A stretch of DNA of 62,213 nt, taken from contig CACWQW010000005.1 in assembly GCA_902763085.1 (NCBI GenBank), positions 1 to 62,213 on the forward strand, in the 5' to 3' direction. Origin of the DNA: Dongibacter bovis (GTDB lineage: Bacteria; Bacillota; Negativicutes; Selenomonadales; Selenomonadaceae). Shown here in pieces: positions 27,531 through 36,297 of this stretch. Under the pieces are notes generated by a model. It was given only the letters and a program-made list of their open reading frames with translations. It was not told the origin of the DNA and searched no databases. How positions within the stretch are numbered: position 1 is the first letter of the stretch; each line of letters opens with the position of its first letter. The position numbers and the translations under genes were made by a program.

Positions 27531-29981
27531 TCAGTAGAAATACTGCACGAGCGCAAACACCGTCACCGCGAGCGACAGTGCCGCCATGAAAAGGGCGAGT
27601 CGCCGCTCCATCACCACGCCTGCGGCACCGCCGCCCAAGGCGAGGAGCGCCGCCGCGAGCACCGGCACGAAATACCGTCCCTGCACGCCGCTCACGGCAT
27701 CGCCCCCAGGTGCTGTCCACGCCACATACTCCGCCGCTCCGATGAGGAGCACCGCAAGCGCGCAGGCGAAGAGAACGAGCAAGGCACCCGCGCGCGAGAG
27801 CGCGAGCCGCCGCCCCCGTGCCCCCGCGCAGGCGAGCAGCGCGCCAAAGGCGGGATACGCCGCAGACGGGAGCGACACGGCGAGCCAGCCGAGGATGCCG
27901 ACCATCCCCTTGCCCCACGCCCCGCCCTCCGCGAGCACAGCATGGTAGAACGCTCGTGGGAAGGCGAGCGGCGTCCCCGCGAGGAACGCGAGCTGCGCCG
28001 CCGGATTCCCCTCGCGCGATATCGCCGGCGGCCGCCCCGCAAGCATCCAGAAAAGCCCCTGCCAGAGCGCCGCCGCACCGAGCGCGACCGCCGCGAGCAA
28101 CGCACCGTAGCCGAGGCGCCGTAAAAGGCGCCCCTCGCCGCGCGAAGCGGCGAGCAGCAGGAGCGGCGCGTAGACGCCCACCTTGAGCCCGCCTACGGCG
28201 AGCGCGGCGCACGCATCGAGCGCGAGGCGCCGCCGCGCGCCGAGCGACTGCCGCCAGTCAGAGAGCAGATACGCGCAGACGAGCAGGAGCACGGGCAGCA
28301 CGACGGCATCGACGGACGCCGACGCGCACTGCGACACGAACACCGGCAGCAGCGCGACCGCCGCGATGGAGAGCCGCCGCGCGGGGAGCAGCCAGAGCGC
28401 GAGATAGACGAGCACTGCCGCTGCAGCGAGCGCGAAGAGCCGCACGAGCCAGAGCGTCATCCCCGCCGTGAAGCCGGGCGCGACCAGCGCGATGCCCCGC
28501 GCTGCGAGGCATCCTGCCGCCTGCGGCAGATACCCGAGCGGCGGATAGCCGCCCACCGTCGCGACGGGCACGCGCACCGTCTCCGCGGGCGCGAGCGGCG
28601 CCCGCTGGAACAAGCGCCGCCGCTCAGGCTCCCACGGCGCCTGCAGCCCCGGGATCGTCTGCGGCACCTCGCGCGCAAGCGACGCCGGCACGGCAGCGAA
28701 CGTCGAGCGTGCGAGCGGCGTCCCGTAGAAATTCACGGGCGTCTCCTCAACGCGCGGGAAGAGCACCCCCGACGACACCTGCCAGGCGCGCTGCAGGTGC
28801 AGCACCTCATCCGGCGCCTGATACGGCGGCACGAGGAAGACGAGCACCGAGCCGCACACAAAGAATGCCGCCCCCACGAGCGCAGGGAACGACACCGCCG
28901 CCGCCCGCGCGCGCCCGCGCGCCCAGACATCCGCGAGCACCTGCCCGAGCGGCGCCGCCCGCAGGCGCCGGGCGCCCTGCCGCACGATCCATACGCAGGC
29001 GAGCGGCAGCGCGAGACCGCAGGCGAGATACCACACCCACGCCCACGCGGGCACGCCCTCCACGATCACGGGGAACGACGCGCGCAGCGCCTGCGGCAGG
29101 CCGTACGCCGCCACGAGCACGCGTGATGCGAGGGCGAAGCCGATGAAATGGAGCGCCATCACATGATAGCTCTCGCATCCGACGAACGCGAGGAAGCGCG
29201 CGAGCGGCGAAAAGCGCAGCACGAGCTGGCACACCCCGAGGCAGAACGCAAAGCCGCCGAACGTCGCGAGGAGGAACCATTTCGGTCCGATCACACGGCT
29301 CATGCTCAGCTCCACACTCGTCCCCGTCGCCTGATGCACGAATATGATGGCGGCGAGTCCGAGTACAGACGCCATCGCCTTGACCGCCCACGGCACGCAC
29401 GCATGCACCTCGCGCCACACGCAGCCCGCCGCGAGCGGCAGCGTGAGCACGAACGTCACGGCGACATGGTGCCCCGTAGAGAGCCCGCGCCCGCAGAGAG
29501 CGCACCCGATGAGATAGATCGGCACGGAGAGCAAGAGCAGCGCCCGCGCCGGGCGCGCGCACCGATGCACGAGGAACGAACCGAGCGCGAGGAACACCAT
29601 CGAGAGGATCATCGGCTCCATGAACCACAGCGCCCCCGTCATATTCTCACCATGCGCGAACACGAGCGCGGCGAGGCTGTGGAGCACGATCTCCTTCCCC
29701 CCGTACGCCGCCTGGTACACGCCGCCCGCGTAAAAGGCATTGTGGAGGAGCACCGCCGCCACGGCATAGAGCGCATACGGCACCCAGAGCCGCCGCAGCC
29801 GCCCGAGGAAGAACGAGACCGGCGCAGCCGCATGCTTCCAGTGGAAGAGGTAGCCCGTCACGAAAAAAAAGAGCGCCACGTGGAACATATAGAGATACGG
29901 CATCGCCGGCATGAGCGTATGTCCGAGCACGACGAGCACCATCGCCATACCGCGCACGACATCGACGTATTGGTCACGCAA
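27531..29981 (-). CDS. Acyltransferase-3 fused to a DUF2142 membrane domain
   Basis: An 816-residue protein. The TTG at 29981 is preferred (GGAGGG six bases upstream, and an eight-base overlap with the previous gene); an ATG at 30020 would add thirteen unlikely residues. Residues about 1-345 are acyltransferase-3 (DVVRGMAMVLVVLGH with the conserved histidine, and HVALFFFVTGYLFH). Residues from about 370 are DUF2142, with LVPPYQAPDEVLHLQRAW and then a long loop and some ten more membrane segments resembling GT-C enzymes. The fusion suggests coupled transfer of a sugar and an acyl group outside the inner membrane (inference). I do not know of this domain pairing as a standard architecture. Confidence 0.8.
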   Translation of the reverse strand: MRDQYVDVVRGMAMVLVVLGHTLMPAMPYLYMFHVALFFFVTGYLFHWKHAAAPVSFFLGRLRRLWVPYALYAVAAVLLHNAFYAGGVYQAAYGGKEIVLHSLAALVFAHGENMTGALWFMEPMILSMVFLALGSFLVHRCARPARALLLLSVPIYLIGCALCGRGLSTGHHVAVTFVLTLPLAAGCVWREVHACVPWAVKAMASVLGLAAIIFVHQATGTSVELSMSRVIGPKWFLLATFGGFAFCLGVCQLVLRFSPLARFLAFVGCESYHVMALHFIGFALASRVLVAAYGLPQALRASFPVIVEGVPAWAWVWYLACGLALPLACVWIVRQGARRLRAAPLGQVLADVWARGRARAAAVSFPALVGAAFFVCGSVLVFLVPPYQAPDEVLHLQRAWQVSSGVLFPRVEETPVNFYGTPLARSTFAAVPASLAREVPQTIPGLQAPWEPERRRLFQRAPLAPAETVRVPVATVGGYPPLGYLPQAAGCLAARGIALVAPGFTAGMTLWLVRLFALAAAAVLVYLALWLLPARRLSIAAVALLPVFVSQCASASVDAVVLPVLLLVCAYLLSDWRQSLGARRRLALDACAALAVGGLKVGVYAPLLLLAASRGEGRLLRRLGYGALLAAVALGAAALWQGLFWMLAGRPPAISREGNPAAQLAFLAGTPLAFPRAFYHAVLAEGGAWGKGMVGILGWLAVSLPSAAYPAFGALLACAGARGRRLALSRAGALLVLFACALAVLLIGAAEYVAWTAPGGDAVSGVQGRYFVPVLAAALLALGGGAAGVVMERRLALFMAALSLAVTVFALVQYFY

Positions 29982-31677
29982 AGGAATCCCTCCGACGGCG
30001 CCACTGGCGCCAGACCGCAAAGCAGAACAAGAAAAGTGCGAGGAGCGAGAACCACGCGCTCACGCGGAACGCGAGCGGCCCCCGGTAGCGCACAGTCACC
30101 TGATGCTCCCCCGCGGGAAGCGAGAGTGCGAGCACATGTGGCCCCTCCGCGCGCGGCGTCAGGCGCTCGCCGTCGACCTGCGCCTCATATCCTGGATAGA
30201 AGAAGAGCGGCACCATGACCTCTGCACCTGCGGGGGAATCATACGAGAACGACAGCCGCGTCCCCACCTTGTGGAACGACGAGACCGTGAGATCTCCCGC
30301 CAGCGCGCGCACCTCACCCGGCTGCGGCACCGTGCCATCCTCGAAGAAATGGCTCGCATCAATATCCGCATACGCATAGTCCGAGCTCACGCGCGGCCCG
30401 AAAGACGGCAGGCTGTGCGCATCGAAGTCCTCATACGCCACGCGCCACGTAACATGAATGCCCGCCATCTCGAAATCCGTCCGCTCCGTGGCAACCATCC
30501 CGTACATCACGGCGAGCAGCGCCAGCAGGAGGGCAATGAGCCTCTCGTCGAATCGCTTCGGCTCCCCCACACGCGAAAGCGCCGCCCACACCGCCGCTGC
30601 AAGATACCGCGCGAGGAAATACGCAAGCGGCACAAGTCCCAGGATCAGGAACCGGATGGGGAACTGGAAGAGCGGCAGCGCGCTGCCGAGCTGCGGGATG
30701 CTCTCAATTGCCCTCCACGGGAACCCTGACCAATTCATCGCGGTGCAGAGCGCGGCCAGCATCGCCGTGAGAAGGAACGCCCGCCGCCGCCGCATGGCGC
30801 GCGAGAAGAGCGCCATCACGAGGAGCAGAACGAGCGGCCAACCCCACCAAAGCTGCGCGGACCAAAGCCCTGCGAAACTGCTCGTATACGTAGCGAGCGA
30901 AGAAACCGCCGCGTGGCGGATATGGAAATCCACCCGGCTATAGAAATACGCAAATGGCACGGCGAGATAGAGCGAAAGCGCGAAAGAGAATCCTGCCGTG
31001 CGCAGGAGCGCCCAGCGCCGGGCAGCGTCACAGAGCCCACGTCGCCAAAACCAGATGCCGAGCGGCAGCAGCGCAAGGCAAAACATCGTCATGATTACAT
31101 GCGATCCTGCGACCATAGAAAAAGAGAGCACCAGCTCCGGCCAATGCCGCGCCATGCCCTCGCGCCGCAGTACGGCATAAAGGGCGCCTGCCACATACGG
31201 CAGGAAATACCACGCCACATAATCCCCCACGGTCATCCCCAATCCCCAAAGGAAAAGGAAGCCAGCGCTCGAAAAGAGCAGAGCCGACACAAGGCCGATG
31301 AAGGCCCTCCCACTAAGGAGCGTATACCCGCGCCACGCGGCGAAGAAGCCGAAGCAGACGGCGAAAATCCAGTACACATGAAACGCCACTGCAAGCGGGA
31401 CGCCGAAGCAGACGAGCAGCGCGGGGAAATAGAGCAAGAGCCCTGGATAGAGCGCCCCGTCGGGCGTCCCATAGCCCTGCATCTGGAAGCCATGCACATA
31501 GACCGGGAAGTCTCCCGCCGCCAGCCCTGCAGCGATACCCATGACGCGGTTGAGGTGGAACGTCGTATCCGCCTTCATCAACACGCCCGCATGGAAAAAC
31601 CAATGCGTGAGCACAGCGAGCGCCGCGAGCATGATGAGCGCATAGAGCGCGCGATGTCGCCAAACCGACCGGCGCAT
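29974..31677 (-). CDS. Large polytopic membrane protein, GT-C-like, tandem paralogue 1
   Basis: A 567-residue protein from the ATG at 31677 (GGGAGG eight bases upstream), picked because the paralogue aligns from here and has the same length. An ATG at 31725 with GGAGG also exists. About eleven to twelve membrane segments are followed by a C-terminal soluble beta region (about 425-545) and a last helix. The first periplasmic loop FPVYVHGFQMQGYGT resembles the PTPS-related (PF10131)/YfhO-type membrane family. The role is probably sugar transfer or modification in the periplasm (inferred). Confidence 0.65.
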   Translation of the reverse strand: MRRSVWRHRALYALIMLAALAVLTHWFFHAGVLMKADTTFHLNRVMGIAAGLAAGDFPVYVHGFQMQGYGTPDGALYPGLLLYFPALLVCFGVPLAVAFHVYWIFAVCFGFFAAWRGYTLLSGRAFIGLVSALLFSSAGFLFLWGLGMTVGDYVAWYFLPYVAGALYAVLRREGMARHWPELVLSFSMVAGSHVIMTMFCLALLPLGIWFWRRGLCDAARRWALLRTAGFSFALSLYLAVPFAYFYSRVDFHIRHAAVSSLATYTSSFAGLWSAQLWWGWPLVLLLVMALFSRAMRRRRAFLLTAMLAALCTAMNWSGFPWRAIESIPQLGSALPLFQFPIRFLILGLVPLAYFLARYLAAAVWAALSRVGEPKRFDERLIALLLALLAVMYGMVATERTDFEMAGIHVTWRVAYEDFDAHSLPSFGPRVSSDYAYADIDASHFFEDGTVPQPGEVRALAGDLTVSSFHKVGTRLSFSYDSPAGAEVMVPLFFYPGYEAQVDGERLTPRAEGPHVLALSLPAGEHQVTVRYRGPLAFRVSAWFSLLALFLFCFAVWRQWRRRRDSFA

Positions 31678-31717
31678 CAGCGCCACCTCCCAGCGGCACG
31701 CTCCCCCTATCATATCC

Positions 31718-33421
31718 TCACACATCGCGATTCCTCCCACGGCACCACAGGCGCAGAGCCTTCCCAGAGAGCAGGAAGAACGCGAGCAGCGAGACACAGA
31801 CGCTCACGCGGAACGCGAGCGGCCCGCGGTACGCCACGAAGACCGTATGCTCCCCCGGCGGGAGCGCGAGCGTGAGCACGTGATTTGCGCCCTCGCGCGC
31901 AGGAATCTCCGTGCCATCGACATGCGCCGTATACCCCGGATAGGAAAAGAGCGGCACCATGACCTCTGCGCCTGACGTAGAGGCATACGTAAAGAGCAGG
32001 CGCGTCCCGACCTTGCGGTACGAGCGGAGGGCGACGTCCCCGGAGAGAGAGCGCACCTCGCCCGGCCGCGGCACCGCGCCGCTCGCGAAGAGCGAGACGG
32101 GATCGACGTCTGCATAGAGATAGTCCGGCTGCACGCCCTCGCCGAAGGTTGGCAAGGTCTGCGCGTCGAGATCTACATAGGACAGCTGCCAGACGCACCG
32201 ATAGCCCCCCATCGTGTAATCCAGATGCGCTGTCGACTGGATCCCGTACGCCATGCAAAGAACCGCGAGCAACAGGGAAAGCCCCCGCGCCCGGAGGCGG
32301 CAGAGGCGAGGCAAGCACGGCAGTCGCCGAGGCGCCACCGCGAGGAAACGCGCGAGGAAATACGCGAGCGGCACGAGCGCGAGCGGCACGAGCCGCATCG
32401 GGAACTGGAAGAGCGGCAGCACGCTGCCAAGCGGCGCTATGCCCTCGATCGCCTGCCAGGGGAAGCCCGACCAGATGCCCGCCGTGAAGAGAATGGCGCA
32501 CGCCACCGTCATGAGGAACCCCCGCCGCCTCAGCAGCGCGCGCGAAAAAAGCGCGCCGAAAAGCAGCACGAGGAGCGGCCAGCCCCACCAGAACTGCGCG
32601 GCAGCAAGGTCAGGAAACGAGCTCGTCAGAGACGAGAGCGAGGGCAACACCGCATGGCGGATATGGAAATCCACCCGCGTGTAGAAATACGCGAACGGCA
32701 CGAGTCGATAGAGCGACAGTGCAAGCGCTGCTCCCGCCGCGAGGAGCAGCGCCCGCCGCCGCCCGGCATCCCTGAGCCCCTGCCGCCAGAGGAAAAGGCA
32801 GAGCGGCAACGCCAGGAGGCAGAAGATCGTCGTGATCACATGCGATCCCGCAATCACGGAAAAGGCGAGCACAAGCTCCAGCCAGTACTGCGCCCCGTCC
32901 GCGCGCCGCAGCAGGGCGAAGAGCGCCCCCGCAGCGTACGGCAGGAAAAAGTACGCCACATACGCCCCCGCGGACATTCCGAGGGACATCAGCAGGAAAT
33001 AGCAGCTGGAGAAAAGCAGCGCCGCGAGGAGGCCGAGATACATCCTGCCGGAGAGCAGCGCGTAGCCTCGCCAAGCGGCGAAAAAGCCGAGGGAAATGAC
33101 GAAAATCCAGTAGGCATGGTATGATACCGCGAGCGGCACGCCGGACGCGATGAGCGCCGCGGGGAAATAGAGCAGGAAATCAGGATAGAGCGCGCCGTCG
33201 AGCGTGCCGTAGCCCTGCATCTGGAAGCCGTGCACGTAGACGGGGAAATCCCCCGCCGCGAGACCCGAGGCGATGCCCATGATACGGTTGAGATGGAAGA
33301 CCACATCCCCCTTCATCAGCACGCCCGCGTGGAAGAACCAGTGCGTGAGCACGGCGAGCGCGACGAGCGCCACCGCCGCGTAGAGCAGACGGCGACGCCG
33401 CCGGATCAGATCGGTCATCAA
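31718..33421 (-). CDS. Large polytopic membrane protein, GT-C-like, tandem paralogue 2
   Basis: A 567-residue protein, the same length as the downstream neighbour, which it matches along the whole length (both have AVLTHWFFHAGVLMK and FPVYVHGFQMQGYGT). The fold is again a multi-helix membrane domain with a soluble beta C-terminus. Start at the first of two ATG codons at 33421. A tandem gene duplication is the simplest origin. Divergence is greatest in the C-terminal soluble part, so the two may have different acceptors. The upstream GT9 gene ends 57 bp away. Confidence 0.65.
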   Translation of the reverse strand: MMTDLIRRRRRLLYAAVALVALAVLTHWFFHAGVLMKGDVVFHLNRIMGIASGLAAGDFPVYVHGFQMQGYGTLDGALYPDFLLYFPAALIASGVPLAVSYHAYWIFVISLGFFAAWRGYALLSGRMYLGLLAALLFSSCYFLLMSLGMSAGAYVAYFFLPYAAGALFALLRRADGAQYWLELVLAFSVIAGSHVITTIFCLLALPLCLFLWRQGLRDAGRRRALLLAAGAALALSLYRLVPFAYFYTRVDFHIRHAVLPSLSSLTSSFPDLAAAQFWWGWPLLVLLFGALFSRALLRRRGFLMTVACAILFTAGIWSGFPWQAIEGIAPLGSVLPLFQFPMRLVPLALVPLAYFLARFLAVAPRRLPCLPRLCRLRARGLSLLLAVLCMAYGIQSTAHLDYTMGGYRCVWQLSYVDLDAQTLPTFGEGVQPDYLYADVDPVSLFASGAVPRPGEVRSLSGDVALRSYRKVGTRLLFTYASTSGAEVMVPLFSYPGYTAHVDGTEIPAREGANHVLTLALPPGEHTVFVAYRGPLAFRVSVCVSLLAFFLLSGKALRLWCRGRNRDV

Positions 33422-33478
33422 ACATTCACCTCAAAGAGAAAAATCGCCATCCTGCACCTGCAGAGAAGGAGGCACACC

Positions 33479-34909
33479 TCACCTCATGAAAAAGGGGCGC
33501 CGGTCATCAGCCTCGATGCGCTCCCGGAGCGCCCCGTAGCCGCGCAGCACCGTGAGCGGCTCGACGCCGAGGATGCAGTGCGGCTCATCTGTATGCGAGC
33601 AGCCGTGGCGCCAGCTATCGTGGCAGCCGTCCCGTGCCTCACGCGGGACGACCGTGACCTGAGGCACGCGGTACGGCGCGAAACGCACGGGGATCGACAT
33701 CGCCGCGAGCGGCAGGCTCGCGGCGAACGCATTCACCGAGAGGCAGGGCTTGCCGAGCGCCGCCGCGACGTGCAGCAGGCTCGTATCGTCGCCGATGTAG
33801 AGCTCCGCGAGGTCGAGCGCTGCGGCGCTCACGAGGTACGGCACCTCGCCCGTGAGGTCGATGGCGCGGTCGCCGAGCGCACTCGCGACCCGCGCCGACG
33901 CCTCGCGGTCGCCAGGCCCGCCGAGCAAGAGGAAGCCCGTCTCCGGCTCGTGCACCATGATCTCATGGCACACCGCCGCGAAGCGCTCCGCGGGCCAGCG
34001 CTTCATGCCGATCGAGCCGCCGGGACAGACGGCGTAGATGCGCTTCATGCCGCGTGCATAGAGGGGCGCGAGCGCCTCGCGGGCACGCTTTGCGTGCTGC
34101 GGTACATACCAGACCTCGAGCGAACGGTCGGCAATCCGGAGCCGCGTCATGTACTCGAGGATCGAGAGACTGCGCTCTGCGTCATGCATCGGCTCCATGA
34201 GGAAGGGACATGCTTCCGTGAGGAACGCATCCCAGCCGAGATGCGCGACCGTGCCCGCAGGCGTCAGCCGGTCCTGCGTGAAGCTCACGCGCTCGCGCGC
34301 CCCTGAGAGGTACATGAGCACCGAGCTTTGCCCCTTGATGCCGAGGCGCGGGCCGAACGCGAGGTCGAAATGCCGCGGCAGGAGCGCGCGAAATACGAAC
34401 TCCGCCGTCTGCAGCAGTTCGCGGTGCGGCACGCCCTGCGGGATATCGACCTCGAGCGATGTGTTGAGGATGCGCTCGTCGACGTAGGGGCAGCACTCCG
34501 TGAGGCCCGCGTTCCTGCCCGAGATGAGGAGCGTGATGTGCGCCTTCGGGTAGAGGCGCCGGCACTCGCGCAGGAAGGCGGAGAAGCAGACGACGTCTCC
34601 CGCCGCGTCATCGCGCACGATGAGGATCGACTGCCCGTCCCCGTGGCGCGTGCGATAGCCGAGCTCCCGATAGAGAGGCTCGAGCGCCGCGACGAAGTCC
34701 TGCGGCACGAAGTCCCCGGGGTGCTCATTGATGTACCGCACGAGCGCCGCGCGCAGTACGTTCTCCGGCAGGCGGCGCGCGCCCTCTGGCACCCTGAATG
34801 TGATCTGCGGTGCAGCAGGCGCCCCCGCAGGCGCAACGCCTGCCGCCTGCACTCCTGCCACCTTGTTCCCCGCCTTCACCGAGGCGCGGCGGGTCTTTCT
34901 CTTCTTCAT
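33479..34909 (-). CDS. GT9 (heptosyltransferase-like) glycosyltransferase
   Basis: A 476-residue protein from the ATG at 34909 (GAGG eight bases upstream); a GTG three codons earlier overlaps the ribosome site. After a 40-residue basic/alanine tail come the GT9 N-domain (ILIVRDDAAGDVVCFSAFLR) and C-domain, with CPGGSIGMKRWPAERFAAVC and the donor-site DDTSLLHVAAALGKP. Heptosyltransferase-type GT9 enzymes add heptose to the core of lipopolysaccharide, but this copy has an unusual N-terminal extension and sits in a polysaccharide locus. The sugar is not certain. Confidence 0.85.
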   Translation of the reverse strand: MKKRKTRRASVKAGNKVAGVQAAGVAPAGAPAAPQITFRVPEGARRLPENVLRAALVRYINEHPGDFVPQDFVAALEPLYRELGYRTRHGDGQSILIVRDDAAGDVVCFSAFLRECRRLYPKAHITLLISGRNAGLTECCPYVDERILNTSLEVDIPQGVPHRELLQTAEFVFRALLPRHFDLAFGPRLGIKGQSSVLMYLSGARERVSFTQDRLTPAGTVAHLGWDAFLTEACPFLMEPMHDAERSLSILEYMTRLRIADRSLEVWYVPQHAKRAREALAPLYARGMKRIYAVCPGGSIGMKRWPAERFAAVCHEIMVHEPETGFLLLGGPGDREASARVASALGDRAIDLTGEVPYLVSAAALDLAELYIGDDTSLLHVAAALGKPCLSVNAFAASLPLAAMSIPVRFAPYRVPQVTVVPREARDGCHDSWRHGCSHTDEPHCILGVEPLTVLRGYGALRERIEADDRRPFFMR

Positions 34910-34919
34910 TTCCCGCACC

Positions 34920-36146
34920 TCACTTCACGAGCCGGTAGATCATGTCTTCCTGGCGGTGCAGGCAGCGCGTGAGCTCGTAGCGCTCGAGGATGGTCTCGCG
35001 CGCCGCCTTGCCGAGGCGTGCAGCGAGATCGCGGTCGTCGAGGATCTCCTCGATGCGCCGCGCGATATGGTGCGGGCTGCGGAACTCCGCGAGCAGGCCG
35101 TTCACGCCGTCCTCGACGACCTCCTCGCAGGGCGGCGTCTTCGACGCGACGAGCGGGCAGCCGAAGCTCATCGCCTCGAGCATCGACCAGGAGAGGATGA
35201 AGGGGCGCGTGAGATAGACGTGGCACGAGGAGGCGCGCAGGATCTTCTGATAGTCGCCGCGGTTGCGGTGCCCGACGAAGTGGACGCGCGTCTCGTCGAT
35301 GCCCTTCTTGCGCTCCTCCTTGAGGTAGCTCGTATCCTTGAGCTGCGCGCCGTAGCAGACGCGGTCCGTGCCGACGACGATGACGTGGAGCTGCGGACGG
35401 CGCTCTAAGAGAAGGCGCACGGCGTCCATGAAATACGGGAACCCGCGGAACACCTCAAAGCCGCGCGAGACATAGGTGAGGATCTCCGAGCCCTCCGGGA
35501 GGTCGATCTTCGCATCCTCGAGCACGAGGCCGGGGCGCTTCGGCAGCGGCGAACAGAACTCCGTGTGGATGCCGTCGTGACAGACCTCGATCTTCGGCTG
35601 ATAGATGGCGGGGAACTGGGAGTGCTGCCAGTGCGTCGGCGTGTAGGCCGCATCGATCGAGGCGAGCGAGAGCAGATGGCTCGCGTCCTTCGTGCGGATC
35701 GCGACCTTCGCATCGAGCGAGGGGATCTCATCGGGCCAGTAGTAGCTGTCACCACCGATGGCACGGTAGAACCACTCGACGTAGCCGAGCACGGGGACGT
35801 TTGGATAGAGATCCTTCACGTAGAGCAGGCTGCCCCAGCCCGTATGGCCGACGATGACGTCAGGGATGAAGTGCGCCTGCTTCTCGATCTGCTGCAGCGC
35901 CTTCACGACCTGCAGCCCCGTGAGCATCGAGTGCATCATCGTCTTGCAGGGACCCGTCTTCTCCGCGAGATCCTTCGCCTCCTGCGCCGCGGGCTTGTAG
36001 AGCACGAGCTGAACGCCCCGGAGCGCCGCGCCCGACACGTTCTCCTCGGAGAGGAAGAACACCCGGTTCTCGGGATTTTTCGCGAGATACTCCGCGAGAT
36101 AGAGGAACTGCCCCGGGAAATTCGGGTGGATGAAGAGGATATTCAA
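34920..36146 (-). CDS. GT4 glycosyltransferase
   Basis: A 408-residue GT-B enzyme, first gene of the long minus-strand locus. The N-domain opens MNILFIHPNFPGQFLYLAEYL. The C-domain carries RGFEVFRGFPYFMDAVRLLL and the donor-site segment WSMLEAMSFGCPLVASKTPP, with the E-x7-E pattern of GT4. Family relatives act in O-antigen or capsule synthesis. A promoter at 36179-36207 lies about 35 bp upstream. A terminator at 36246-36267 separates it from the surface-protein gene. Confidence 0.9.
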   Translation of the reverse strand: MNILFIHPNFPGQFLYLAEYLAKNPENRVFFLSEENVSGAALRGVQLVLYKPAAQEAKDLAEKTGPCKTMMHSMLTGLQVVKALQQIEKQAHFIPDVIVGHTGWGSLLYVKDLYPNVPVLGYVEWFYRAIGGDSYYWPDEIPSLDAKVAIRTKDASHLLSLASIDAAYTPTHWQHSQFPAIYQPKIEVCHDGIHTEFCSPLPKRPGLVLEDAKIDLPEGSEILTYVSRGFEVFRGFPYFMDAVRLLLERRPQLHVIVVGTDRVCYGAQLKDTSYLKEERKKGIDETRVHFVGHRNRGDYQKILRASSCHVYLTRPFILSWSMLEAMSFGCPLVASKTPPCEEVVEDGVNGLLAEFRSPHHIARRIEEILDDRDLAARLGKAARETILERYELTRCLHRQEDMIYRLVK

Positions 36147-36178
36147 GATGCGACCTTCTTTCTTACATAATCGCTCTT

Positions 36179-36207
36179 ATTCTCTCATAGAACGCGCGAA
36201 ATTGCAA
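36179..36207 (-). promoter_or_regulatory. Promoter of the polysaccharide locus
   Basis: TTGCAA (36202-36207), 17 bp and GAGAAT (36179-36184) on the minus strand, about 30-60 bp before the first glycosyltransferase start. Confidence 0.6.
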
Positions 36208-36245
36208 GAAGCGGCGGCGGTTGCGGGAAATGCAGACACAAAAAA

Positions 36246-36267
36246 GGCGGGCACCCAAGTGCCCGCC
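36246..36267 (-). terminator. Terminator of the surface-protein gene
   Basis: GGCGGGCAC (36246-36254) pairs with GTGCCCGCC (36259-36267). On the minus strand it is followed by a run of T, about 30 bp after the stop of the 917-residue protein. Confidence 0.9.
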
Positions 36268-36297
36268 CAAAAAGGGAGTGTGTTTGCTGTAGAGGCG

